61,813 nucleotides of DNA from positions 1 through 61,813 of the forward strand of contig PLJS01000278.1 in the NCBI GenBank assembly GCA_003140315.1, in the 5' to 3' direction. A program made the position numbers and the translations under genes. The notes beneath the pieces are model-generated. The model had not been told where the DNA came from. It searched no databases and worked only from the letters and a program-made list of their open reading frames with translations. Each line of letters begins with the position of its first letter. The first letter of the stretch is position 1. Positions 43,546 to 51,883 of this stretch are shown one piece after another. The stretch is from Hyphomicrobiales bacterium. Lineage in GTDB: Bacteria; Pseudomonadota; Alphaproteobacteria; Rhizobiales; Xanthobacteraceae.

Positions 43546-44340
43546 TCACGTCTCTAGCGCCCGCACCTGCTTCGCGTTCTCGGTCGCTGCAGCAAGCAGG
43601 AAGCCCAAGTCGGTGCCGGTCGAGACGAAACGCGCACCCATCTTGACGAATTCGCCGGTGAGCTTCGGACGCGAGGCGAGTCCGCCGACACCGACATGCT
43701 TGCCGTGCTTCCTTGCGGCCGCGATCGCCCGCGCATACGCGTCGCGGACGCGCGGATTCTCGTAGTCGCCCGGAATGCCCATATCGGCGGTGAGATCATT
43801 GGTGCCGAACAGCGCCATATCGACGCCCTCGACGGCAAAAATCTCGTCGGCGCGTTCGATCGCCTCGGCGCTCTCGAATTGCACGATCACCATGGTGGCG
43901 GCGTTCAGCACGCGGTAGTGCTCTGTCGCGGGCGGGCTGCGGAAGCCGAACTGCGCCAGTCCGCTGCCGTAGCCGCGCTCGCCGAGTGGCGGATATTTCG
44001 CCGCCTTCACGGCCTCGCGCGCCTGTGCGGCATTACGCACGTCCGGCACGATGATGCCGAGCGCGCCACCATCGAGCACCCGCTGCACCAGTTCGAGTTG
44101 CGGCACGCGCACGAATGCCGCGATGCCAACGTCCAGCGCCGCAACGCAGATCTGGCTCGTCGTCTCCAACGACAGGCTCGAATGTTCGAGATCCACATAA
44201 AGCGAGTCGAAACCCGCGGTCTTGGCAAGCCGCGCGATCTCGACGCTGCGCGTGAGGCGCACCGTCATCGAGGCGACGACCTCGTTGCGCGCGAGCTTTT
44301 CCTTCACGACATTGCGCACCGCATAATCGGACATGGTCAT
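43546..44340 (-). CDS. HpcH/HpaI family aldolase/citrate lyase-type protein
   Basis: A 264-residue class II aldolase-like TIM barrel. FDSLYVDLEHSSLSLE, GIIVPDVRNAAQAREAVKAAKYPPLGERGYG and the acidic metal ligands in VQFESAEAIE and GTNDLTADMG match the HpcH family, which cleaves 2-keto-4-hydroxy acids to pyruvate or a related 2-keto acid plus an aldehyde. The start ATG overlaps the metallo-hydrolase stop (ATGA). It is the last gene of the GST, hydrolase, aldolase operon, a set that suggests late steps of aromatic or lactone breakdown. Confidence 0.9.
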   Translation of the reverse strand: MTMSDYAVRNVVKEKLARNEVVASMTVRLTRSVEIARLAKTAGFDSLYVDLEHSSLSLETTSQICVAALDVGIAAFVRVPQLELVQRVLDGGALGIIVPDVRNAAQAREAVKAAKYPPLGERGYGSGLAQFGFRSPPATEHYRVLNAATMVIVQFESAEAIERADEIFAVEGVDMALFGTNDLTADMGIPGDYENPRVRDAYARAIAAARKHGKHVGVGGLASRPKLTGEFVKMGARFVSTGTDLGFLLAAATENAKQVRALET

Positions 44341-45227
44341 GCAGCCGGCTCGAACATGTAGCCCTCGCCCTGCCGACGCACATAGCCGCAGTAAGGCGCC
44401 CCGAGATGCATCGGCATGATCAGCGCGCCGCGCTCGGCCGCGCGGGCAAGCACCGCCGCGCGCGAGGCGAGCGCCTTGTCGGGCCAGAGGCAGTAGCGGT
44501 CGTTCCAGTCGGGCCGCGCGATCTGGATCGCGTTGTGCATGATGTCGGCGGTGAAGATGCCTTCCTCGCCGCGCGAGCGAATTCGAAATGAAAGCATGAG
44601 GGGCGCGTGGCCGGGCACCGGCTCGGGCGCGAGGCAGCCGGCGACCTCGCTTTTGCCGTCCATGAAGTCCGCGAGACCGGCATCGAGAATCGGCAGCACG
44701 CTGTCGACATGCGAGCCGCCATTGATGGCTTTGTCGCCCTTGTCGTAGAGCGCTTGCCAGTAGTCGAACTCATCCTTGGGAAACAGATAACGCGCCTTGC
44801 CGAAGGTCGGCACCCATTTGCCGTCCTTCTCGACCGTGTTCCAACCGACATGGTCGGTGTGCATATGCGTATGCACGACATGCGTGACCTGCTGCGGGCC
44901 CGCGCCGATCGCTTCGAGCCAGGGCATGACCAGCGTGTTGAGGCGATCCATGCGCTCGGCCGGACGGGGTTTCCGGTTTCCCACTCCGGTGTCGATCACG
45001 ATCACGTTGCCGCCCGCGTGCACGACCCAGAGCTGGATCGTGACGATCAGCCGGTCCATGTGCGGTACGTAATGGTTTGGCGCGAGCCAGTTCGCATTGG
45101 CCTTGAGCACCGCGTCGCGCTCGGCCTTGTCGACCGCCGGATAGAGAAACGCCGGATCATGCGTGGGCCCGGAATATTCGATCACGCCGGTGATACGCGC
45201 ATCGCCGATGCTGTGATGGTGGATCAT
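44337..45227 (-). CDS. Metallo-beta-lactamase-fold hydrolase (lactonase/quorum-quenching-like)
   Basis: A 296-residue MBL-fold protein with the dinuclear zinc motif HMHTDH (H121-x-H123-x-D125-H126) inside VVHTHMHTDHVGWN. Further metal ligands are likely in VPGHAPL and FTADIMH. The overall shape resembles AiiA/MPH-type lactonases and phosphotriesterases. No signal peptide is seen, so it is probably cytoplasmic. It starts 9 nt after the GST stop and overlaps the aldolase start. It may open a ring-cleavage lactone before the aldolase acts. Confidence 0.88.
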   Translation of the reverse strand: MIHHHSIGDARITGVIEYSGPTHDPAFLYPAVDKAERDAVLKANANWLAPNHYVPHMDRLIVTIQLWVVHAGGNVIVIDTGVGNRKPRPAERMDRLNTLVMPWLEAIGAGPQQVTHVVHTHMHTDHVGWNTVEKDGKWVPTFGKARYLFPKDEFDYWQALYDKGDKAINGGSHVDSVLPILDAGLADFMDGKSEVAGCLAPEPVPGHAPLMLSFRIRSRGEEGIFTADIMHNAIQIARPDWNDRYCLWPDKALASRAAVLARAAERGALIMPMHLGAPYCGYVRRQGEGYMFEPAA

Positions 45228-45236
45228 GGAGCGGGC

Positions 45237-45860
45237 TCAATCATCCTTCGGCTCGTTTGCTGCGACCGACTGGCGCGCGTTGAAAATCTTGTGCCAGGCG
45301 GCGATGCGCGGATGCAGTTTGCGCCAGTCGAGCTCGCCAAAGCGGAAGTCGATGTAGCCGAGCGCGACGCCGAGCGCGATGTGCCCGATCGAGAATGGCG
45401 ACGACGCAAGCGCGTCCGCCTCGTCCTCCAGCGCGCCGACCGACGTGATGGTTTTCAGCCGCCATGCGTCAATGTGTTCCGCGGACCGACGGCCCGCGGG
45501 GCGCAACTGCTCGGTCCGCCACGTCAGCAACGTATCGAGCATGCCGTCACCGAGCGCCTGGCGGCGCAACGCGGTCCATCGCTGCGGCAAAGCCGACGGA
45601 AACAGCTTCGCGCCGTCGTGGAGGGAGTCGAAATATTCGCAGATCACCGGCGAGTCGTAGAGCACCGTGCCGTCCGCCAGCACCAGCGTGGGCAGCCGGC
45701 TTTGCGGGTTTTGCCGCATCAGCTCCAGGTTCGGCGTCGCGGACGCGACAAGCGTGCGCACGGTGCGCAGGCGGTCGCCAAGGCCCAGCTCGTGTGCCGC
45801 GATCATCACCTTGCGCACGAAAGGCGAGCGCGGCGACCAGTGCAGCAGCATGTCCTGCAT
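45237..45860 (-). CDS. Glutathione S-transferase family protein
   Basis: A 207-residue GST. MLLHWSPRSPFVRKVMIAAHELGL is the thioredoxin-like N-terminus, with SPFVRK carrying the catalytic Ser of zeta/theta-like bacterial GSTs. LPTLVLADGTVLYDSPVICEYFD is the glutathione-binding strand and cis-proline region. The chosen ATG has GGGAAG 7 nt upstream; the frame can extend 18 codons further without better support. It is the first gene of the operon with the metallo-hydrolase and aldolase, and it faces the CoA transferase genes across 129 nt. An isomerase role in a ring-cleavage pathway is possible. Confidence 0.87.
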   Translation of the reverse strand: MQDMLLHWSPRSPFVRKVMIAAHELGLGDRLRTVRTLVASATPNLELMRQNPQSRLPTLVLADGTVLYDSPVICEYFDSLHDGAKLFPSALPQRWTALRRQALGDGMLDTLLTWRTEQLRPAGRRSAEHIDAWRLKTITSVGALEDEADALASSPFSIGHIALGVALGYIDFRFGELDWRKLHPRIAAWHKIFNARQSVAANEPKDD

Positions 45861-45989
45861 GCGTTTCTTCCCTGAGGCGAGCTTGTCACCAATCAGGTGG
45901 CGGGGACAAGTCATGGCCCGTGCGCGCTTTCCTCATGGCCGCGCCGCGCCCGCGATGCTAGAAGGCAAAAAACACGGGACAGGGACGGA

Positions 45990-46658
45990 ATGCCGATCGA
46001 TAAGCGGGTTGCGTCAGCCGCGCAGTCGCTGGAGGGCGTCGGTGACGGGGCGACGGTTTTCATTTCAGGCTTCGGCGGCGCGGGATTTCCCAACGTCCTC
46101 ATTCGCGCTCTGCGCGAACGCGGGCCGAAAAATCTAACTCTGGTCGTGAATTCGGCGACGCACCGCTATTCGCTCACCCATGAGCTCATCGACGCCAACC
46201 TGGTGCGCAAGGTGATCTGCACCGCCGCGCGCGGCCACACCAAAGACCCCTCTGCGTTCGAAAGCCGCTGGATGGAAGGCAAGATCGAGCTCGAGTGCGT
46301 GCCGCAGGGGACGTTCACGGAACGCATCCGCGCCGCCGGCGCCGGCATCCCGGCGTTCTTCACGCCGGTCGGGTTCGGCACCGAGCTCACAGCGGGAAAA
46401 GAAGTGCGCCGCTTCGGCGAACGCGACTATGTGCTCGAGCCCGCGATCGCCGGCGACCTCGCGCTCATCCGCGCCGATACCGCCGACCGCTACGGCAATC
46501 TCACCTTCCGCTACGCGCAGATGAATTTCGGCCCCGTGATGGCGACCGCCGCGAAGCTCGCCGTCGCCGAGGTGCGCGCCTTCGCCGAAGAGCCGATCCC
46601 GCACGCTCAGGTGCAACTCCCCGGCGTCTATGTCGACCGCGCGGTGGCCGTGTCATGA
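45990..46658 (+). CDS. 3-oxoacid CoA-transferase subunit A
   Basis: A 222-residue class I CoA transferase alpha subunit. VFISGFGGAGFPNVLIRAL near the N-terminus contains the glycine-rich CoA-binding loop, and GIPAFFTPVGFGTELTAGKEVR is characteristic of PcaI/SCOT-A/AtoD-type subunits. The ATG follows AGGGA and gives MPIDKRVASAA. It overlaps subunit B by ATGA. It transfers CoA from succinyl- or acetyl-CoA to a 3-oxo acid such as acetoacetate or 3-oxoadipate. Acetoacetate from the HMG-CoA-lyase-like enzyme at 22206 is one possible substrate. Confidence 0.92.
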   Translation: MPIDKRVASAAQSLEGVGDGATVFISGFGGAGFPNVLIRALRERGPKNLTLVVNSATHRYSLTHELIDANLVRKVICTAARGHTKDPSAFESRWMEGKIELECVPQGTFTERIRAAGAGIPAFFTPVGFGTELTAGKEVRRFGERDYVLEPAIAGDLALIRADTADRYGNLTFRYAQMNFGPVMATAAKLAVAEVRAFAEEPIPHAQVQLPGVYVDRAVAVS

Positions 46659-47338
46659 CGCCGCTGAATCGCCTGCAGATCACCTGGCGCGCCGCGCAGG
46701 ACATCGAGGATGGCGAGGTCGTCAATCTTGGCATTGGTCTGCCGGTGCATTGCTCGGATTATCTGCGGCCGGGCGTCGACGTGGTCATCCAGGCCGAGAA
46801 CGGCGTGATCGGCGCGGGCCCGCTCGCGGCGCATGACAAGATCGACACCGATCTCGTCGATGCCGGCTCACGGCGCATCACGCTGCGGCCGGGCGCTTCC
46901 ATCGTCGACTCCTCATGGTCGTTCGCCATGATCCGCGGCGGACATATCGACGTGACGATCCTCGGTGCGTTCGAAGTGGCCGCCAATGGCGATCTCGCGA
47001 ACTGGGACATGCGGATTGCGAACCGCGGGCCGCTGGTCGGCGGTGCGATGGATCTGGCGGCCTGCGCGCGTGCCGTGTGGGTCATCATGGAGCATGTGAC
47101 GCGCAAGGGCGCGCCGCGGCTGTTGGAAAGATGCGCGTTGCCGCTCACCGCCGTGCGCTGCGTCAGCCGCGTCTATACCGACTTGGCCGTCGTCGACGTC
47201 ACGCCGCACGGCTTTTTGGTGCGCGAGATCGTGGACGGGATGAGCCGCGACGAATTGCAGGCGAAAAGCGGCGCGCCGCTCGCGTTTGCAGGCGACTGCA
47301 AGGTGCTGACCGCGCCGCCGATCGCGCTGCCGGAGTGA
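46655..47338 (+). CDS. 3-oxoacid CoA-transferase subunit B
   Basis: A 227-residue beta subunit. VVNLGIGLPVHCSDYL and the catalytic motif QAENGVIGAGP are present, with Glu48 in ENG as the residue that forms the CoA thioester intermediate. The end, VDGMSRDELQAKSGAPL, matches PcaJ/SCOT-B proteins. It overlaps subunit A by ATGA and is followed after 5 nt by the alpha/beta hydrolase gene. That gene order resembles beta-ketoadipate operons (pcaIJ with pcaD). Confidence 0.93.
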   Translation: MTPLNRLQITWRAAQDIEDGEVVNLGIGLPVHCSDYLRPGVDVVIQAENGVIGAGPLAAHDKIDTDLVDAGSRRITLRPGASIVDSSWSFAMIRGGHIDVTILGAFEVAANGDLANWDMRIANRGPLVGGAMDLAACARAVWVIMEHVTRKGAPRLLERCALPLTAVRCVSRVYTDLAVVDVTPHGFLVREIVDGMSRDELQAKSGAPLAFAGDCKVLTAPPIALPE

Positions 47339-47343
47339 GCGGC

Positions 47344-48132
47344 ATGAATTTCATCGAGGCGAACGGCGTCTCGCTGCGCTACGCGCTCGCAGGCAGCGGC
47401 AAGATGCTGGTGCTGATCCACGAGATGGGCGGCACGATGGAGAGCTGGGACCTCGTCGTGCCCGCGCTTTCGGCGAAACGCCGCGTGCTGCGCTACGACA
47501 CGCGCGGCGCGGGGTTCTCGGAGAAAATCCGAGGGGTCCTCAAGATCGACGCCATGACGGACGATCTCGTCGCGCTGCTCGATGCGCTCGGCATCACGGA
47601 AAAGGTTGCGCTCGCCGGCACCGCGGTCGGCGGCGCGATCGCACTGCATATGGCCGTGCGTTTTCCCGAGCGCGTTGCCGCCGTGATCGCCACCAGCCCG
47701 GCGATCTCGATCCCGCCGGCCAACCGCGCGGCCGTGCTCGCGCGGGTCGCAAAATTCGAGAGCGAGGGCTTGCGCCCGGCGGTCGATGCGACCGCCGCCA
47801 ACGGCTATCCAGTAGAGCTGCGCCAGGACACGGCGCGCTTCGAAGGCTTCCGCGCGCGCTGGCTCGCGAACGATCCCGCAAGCTTCGCCGCGATCTATCG
47901 CATGCTCGCCGACATGGACCTTTCGGGCGAACTTGCGCGCATCGCATGCCCGGTGCTGGTGATCGGCGGCGGATACGATCGCGGCCGCCCGCCCGCCGTG
48001 GCCGAGCCGATTGCGCGAGCGATCCCCGGCGCCACGTTCAAGGTCCTGCCGACGGGGCACTACGCGGCGCTGCAGACGCCGGAACTGGTGGTGGCGGCGA
48101 TCGAAGAATTTCTGCAGCACGTCGGGGCTTAG
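47344..48132 (+). CDS. Alpha/beta-fold hydrolase of the PcaD type lacking the nucleophile serine
   Basis: A 262-residue alpha/beta hydrolase close in layout to 3-oxoadipate enol-lactonase. The oxyanion region is LIHEMGGTMESWD, and YDTRGAGFSE follows. The nucleophile elbow reads AGTAVGGA, so position 94 is Ala (codon GCG at 47623-47625) where G-x-S-x-G is expected. The other triad members are likely kept: Asp212 in GGGYDRGRP and His239 in PTGHYAAL. Without the serine it should not act as an ordinary esterase. It might be inactive, use a decarboxylase- or lyase-like mechanism, or bind ligand only. The rest of the frame is intact and coupled to the CoA transferase genes. Confidence 0.9.
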   Translation: MNFIEANGVSLRYALAGSGKMLVLIHEMGGTMESWDLVVPALSAKRRVLRYDTRGAGFSEKIRGVLKIDAMTDDLVALLDALGITEKVALAGTAVGGAIALHMAVRFPERVAAVIATSPAISIPPANRAAVLARVAKFESEGLRPAVDATAANGYPVELRQDTARFEGFRARWLANDPASFAAIYRMLADMDLSGELARIACPVLVIGGGYDRGRPPAVAEPIARAIPGATFKVLPTGHYAALQTPELVVAAIEEFLQHVGA

Positions 48133-48139
48133 CGCGCCG

Positions 48140-48454
48140 CTATACGACGACCGCCCCGTGATCGAGCAACTCTTGTCGCTGCTCCTCGGTGACCTTGGAC
48201 GGCACGTGCACGCGCAACCTGCCGCCGGAGGATTCCGAACGAAATGCTTTGACGAAGGAGAGCGTCGCGTCGAAATCGTGGAAATACACCCGGTCCTGGG
48301 GCTGCCCGCGACCGGCTGGATAGACTTGCGCGAACCATTCACCGACCGCCATGACGTCTGTTCGCGCTCGTAACATCGGCGCGCTCCAGATTTCCAATCG
48401 AAATGGCCGGGAAGAGTTCCAATCGCGCTTCACCTCGAGCGATGCCGGTTCCAT
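48140..48454 (-). CDS. Hypothetical protein, 104 residues
   Basis: I do not recognise a family. The product is soluble, with VYFHDFDATLSFVKAF, a basic segment GGRLRVHVPSKVTEEQRQELL and a short hydrophobic end DHGAVVV. Codon use looks like its neighbours. The ATG has GGGAACCCG upstream. It converges with the hydrolase gene (7-nt gap). The N-terminal 25 residues are less convincing, and the ATG giving MLRARTDVMAV is an alternative start. Confidence 0.5.
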   Translation of the reverse strand: MEPASLEVKRDWNSSRPFRLEIWSAPMLRARTDVMAVGEWFAQVYPAGRGQPQDRVYFHDFDATLSFVKAFRSESSGGRLRVHVPSKVTEEQRQELLDHGAVVV

Positions 48455-48574
48455 CGGGTTCCCACAATACCAACGATACCAATTACCGGCGGTGCGACAT
48501 CAGCAAGATACCACCCCGACCTACGCTCCCCGAGCTGGGTGGTGCTGCCATTCGAACGGAACGGGGAGTATCAG

Positions 48575-48757
48575 ATGCGGACCCAAGTCATCGCGATCAT
48601 CGCCTTGAGCGCCGTCGTCGTCGCGGCGATCTGTCTGGCCTTGCCACATGCGACCGTTACGCTGAACGAGGCGGGAACCGACGTCGTCGCAATCGACGTC
48701 TTCGCTGTGACGAACAACGCGGAAAACCCTTCTGAGCAACGGTACGCCGAGCACTAG
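48575..48757 (+). CDS. Small exported or membrane-anchored hypothetical protein
   Basis: A 60-residue product starting with MRTQVIAIIALSAVVVAAIC, a plausible signal peptide or single membrane anchor, then a short hydrophilic tail (TNNAENPSEQRYAEH). GGGGAGT lies about 7 nt before the ATG. Its TAG stop shares the tetranucleotide CTAG with the convergent czcA stop. No family is recognised. An earlier in-frame start at 48539 would add 12 residues without a better ribosome site. Confidence 0.5.
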   Translation: MRTQVIAIIALSAVVVAAICLALPHATVTLNEAGTDVVAIDVFAVTNNAENPSEQRYAEH

Positions 48758-51700
48758 CCGGAGGTCGCGGCGGCCTCCTCCTTCTGCTCGGGCGCGAACG
48801 CAGCAGGTTTGTCCCGCATGAACAGGCGGGCAAATGTGGGGATAACGGTCAAACTGCAAATCGGAGAGAGCAGCATGCCGCCGACGATCACGCAGGCGAG
48901 CGGCTGCTGCACCTGCGATCCGATGCCGGTGGAGATCGCCGCCGGGACCAGGCCGATGCAGGCGGACAGTCCCGTCATGAAGATCTGCCGCATACGCGTC
49001 TCGCCGGCCGCGATGATGGACTCCTCGACGCCTTGTCCGAGCGCCCGATTGCGGCGCACGTAGGAGATGAGCAGGATGCCGTCCATCGCCGACACGCCAA
49101 ACAGCGAGATGAAGCCGATCGCTGCCGAGATGCTGAAATTTAGGCCCGCGACCGTGAGCCCGAGGATGCCGCCTGCAACCGCGAACGGGATGCCGGAGAG
49201 CGCGAGCAGGCTGTCACGCACCGAATTGAACAGGCTGTAGAGCAGCATGAAGATGAGCAGCAGGCTGATCGGGACGATCAAGGCAAGCCGCTTCTGCGCG
49301 TCCACGAGTGCGCCGAATTCGCCGGTCCAATCGAGCTTGTAGCCCGCCGGCAGCGGCACCTTGTCGGCGACGCGCTTCTGCGCCTCCGCGACGGTGGAAC
49401 CGAGATCGCGGCCGCGCACGCTGTACTTGAGCGGAACGAAGCGCTGACTGTTCTCTCGATAGATGTAGGACGCGCCGCTTTCGAGCCGCACGTCGCCGAG
49501 CTCGCCGAGCGCGATATAGGCGGGCGGCGACTTCGGATCGCTGTTCGGCAACGCGACCGGGATCGAGCGGATCGCATCGACATTGTCGCGATATTCCGGC
49601 GCGAGGCGGACCGTGAGGGCAAAATTGTATTCGCCCTCGTAGACGCGCGTGATCTCCTGTCCGCCGATCGCCGCCTGGATCACCGCATTGATGTCGCCGA
49701 CGGCGAAGCCGTAGCGCGCAGCCTTGGCGCGATCGATCCACACGACCAGATTCGGCTGGCCCAGAAGGTTGAACACGCCGGGATCGGCGATGCCCGGCAC
49801 GTCGGAAATCTCGGCCTTCACGGCCCTCGAGAGGCGCTGCAGCTCGCCGAGATCGTTGCCGAAGATCTTCACCGAGTTCTCGCCCTTCACGCCGGACACC
49901 GCCTCCTCGATGTTGTCCTGGATGTATTGCGAGAAATTGAAATCGACGCCGACGAATTCGCTTGCGAGCCGGTCGTTGAGATCCTTGACGAGTCCCTCCT
50001 TCGTGAGGCCGCGCGGCCACTCATCGAGCGGCTTCAGCGGCACGAAGAACTCCGCCACGAACGAGCCGTCCGGATCGGTCGCGTCCTCGCCGCGGCCCTG
50101 CTCGGACACGACCGTTTGCACGACAGGATAGCTGCGGATGATGTCGCGCATGCGCGCGACGCTCTCCATGCCGGCCTCGAGCGTGATCGTCGGCGGCAAC
50201 AGGGCCCTGATCCACATGTTGCCTTCCTCGAGCTTCGGAAGGAACTCGCTGCCGAGCCGCGTCGCGAGCGCGCCGCAGATCAACAGGAAGACGAGCGCGA
50301 TAGCAGCCGCGACGCAGCAGTGGCGTACGGCGCGGGGCAAGACCTCGTCATAGGCCTTGCGGAGCCAACGCACGACCAGCGTTTCGACCTCGTTGACGTG
50401 CTCGGGCAGCAGGATCGAGGCGAGTACCGGCGTGACGGTGAAGGTCGCGATCACGGAGCCGATCAGCGCATACGCATAGGTCCGCGACATCGGACCGAAG
50501 ATCTGTCCCTCGACGCCCTGCATCGTGAACAGCGGCAGAAACGCCGCTATGGTGATGATCACCGAGAACAGGATCGCCTTATCGACCTCGACAGCGCCGA
50601 TCAGCACACGGTCGAGCTTGTTGGTCGGCGCCGCATCGGCCTCGCGCCGGGGATGCGCAAGGTGACGGAAGATATTCTCGACCATGATGACAGTCGCATC
50701 GACGATGATGCCGAGATCGATCGCGCCGACGGACAGGAGATTCGCGGATTCGCCCCTCAGCGCCGTGACGATGACCGCGAGGAAGAGTGCCACGGGGATC
50801 GTCGCCGCCACGATCAGCGCGCAACGGAGATTGCCCAGGAACACCCACTGGATCAAGAAGATCAGCGCGACACCGAAAATGAGGTTGTGCAGGACGGTCC
50901 GCACTGTGGTGGCGACAAGGTCGCCGCGATCGTAGAAGACATCGACCTTCACGCCCGGCGGCAGGCTGCCGTCGGTGTTGATGCGCTCGATCGCAGTGCG
51001 CAAGCGCTGCACCACCTCCATGGTGCGCTCGAGCTTCTGCATCAGGATGATGCCGAACAGGATATCGGTCGTCTCGTTGCGTCCCGCGATGCCGAGGCGT
51101 GGCGTAAAGCCGATCTGCACCTTGGCGACGTCCGACAGCAGCACCGGTACGCCGCCCTGCTGCGTCAGGACGATGTTGCCGATGTCGTCCAGCGAGCCGA
51201 TGATCCCGATGCCGCGGACATTGACAGACTGTTCTCCCATCGCGATGGTGCGGCCGCCGACATTGGAATTGCCGGCCGAGATCGCCGTGATGATCTGCGG
51301 CAATGTCAGGCCATAGGCCACCATCTTGTTGAGATCGACCTCGGCCTGGAACTCCTTGGTCTTGCCGCCGAGCACCGACACGTCGGCGACGCCCGGCACG
51401 GTGCGCAGCTTGCGCTCGACGACCCAGTCCTCCAGCGTCTTGAGCTCGGTCAGGGACATGCCGGGCGGTCCCTTGAGCTGGTACCGCATGATCTCGCTGA
51501 TGCCGCCGGCCGGAGAAATCACCGGCTGGACACCGTTCGGGAGCGTCGCGTCCTTCAGGCGATTGAGGGTCTGCTGGCGCACGAAGTGATAGTCGCGCCC
51601 ATATTCGAACTGCAGGCGGATGAACCCCAGCGCGAAGACGGTGTTCGAGCGCAGGTATTTCGGGCGTGCTCGACACCGCGATCTCGAGCGGGATCGTGAC

Positions 51701-51883
51701 GTAACGTTCGACTTCTTCCGGCGACTGGCCGGGCCATTGCGCGATCACCTCGATGATCGGCGGCGAGGGGTCCGGATAGGCTTCGATGTTGAGCGCCGTG
51801 AAGGCCGCGTAGCCGAGGCCGAGAAAAGCCAGCAACGACACCAGCGCCGGCGTCGAGGCCGTCGAGTACTTGCACGCGGCCAT
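48754..51883 (-). pseudogene. CzcA-type heavy-metal RND efflux pump, start lost and frameshifted
   Basis: Together the pieces encode about 1040 residues of a CzcA/CusA-like inner-membrane proton antiporter. The intact 3' frame (to 48754) includes AIDLGIIVDATVIMVEN with the conserved Asp, Asp and Glu of the proton relay. The first 75 residues (ALNIEAYPDPSPP, EEVERYVTIPLEIAVSSTP) lie in another frame; near 51659-51661 the frame jumps to KYLRSNTVFALGF. The usual start and first dozen residues are absent, because czcB coding sequence runs straight into ALVSLLAFLGLGY at about 51843. No full-length pump can be made from this sequence. An assembly error is the alternative. Confidence 0.82.

Noticed and set aside
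45882-45910. Strong operator between the GST and CoA-transferase operons
   Set aside because: The CTTGTC/GACAAG arms are only 6 nt with a 17-nt spacer, and competing pairings (CACC with GGTG) exist. Chance occurrence is too likely to list it as a feature.
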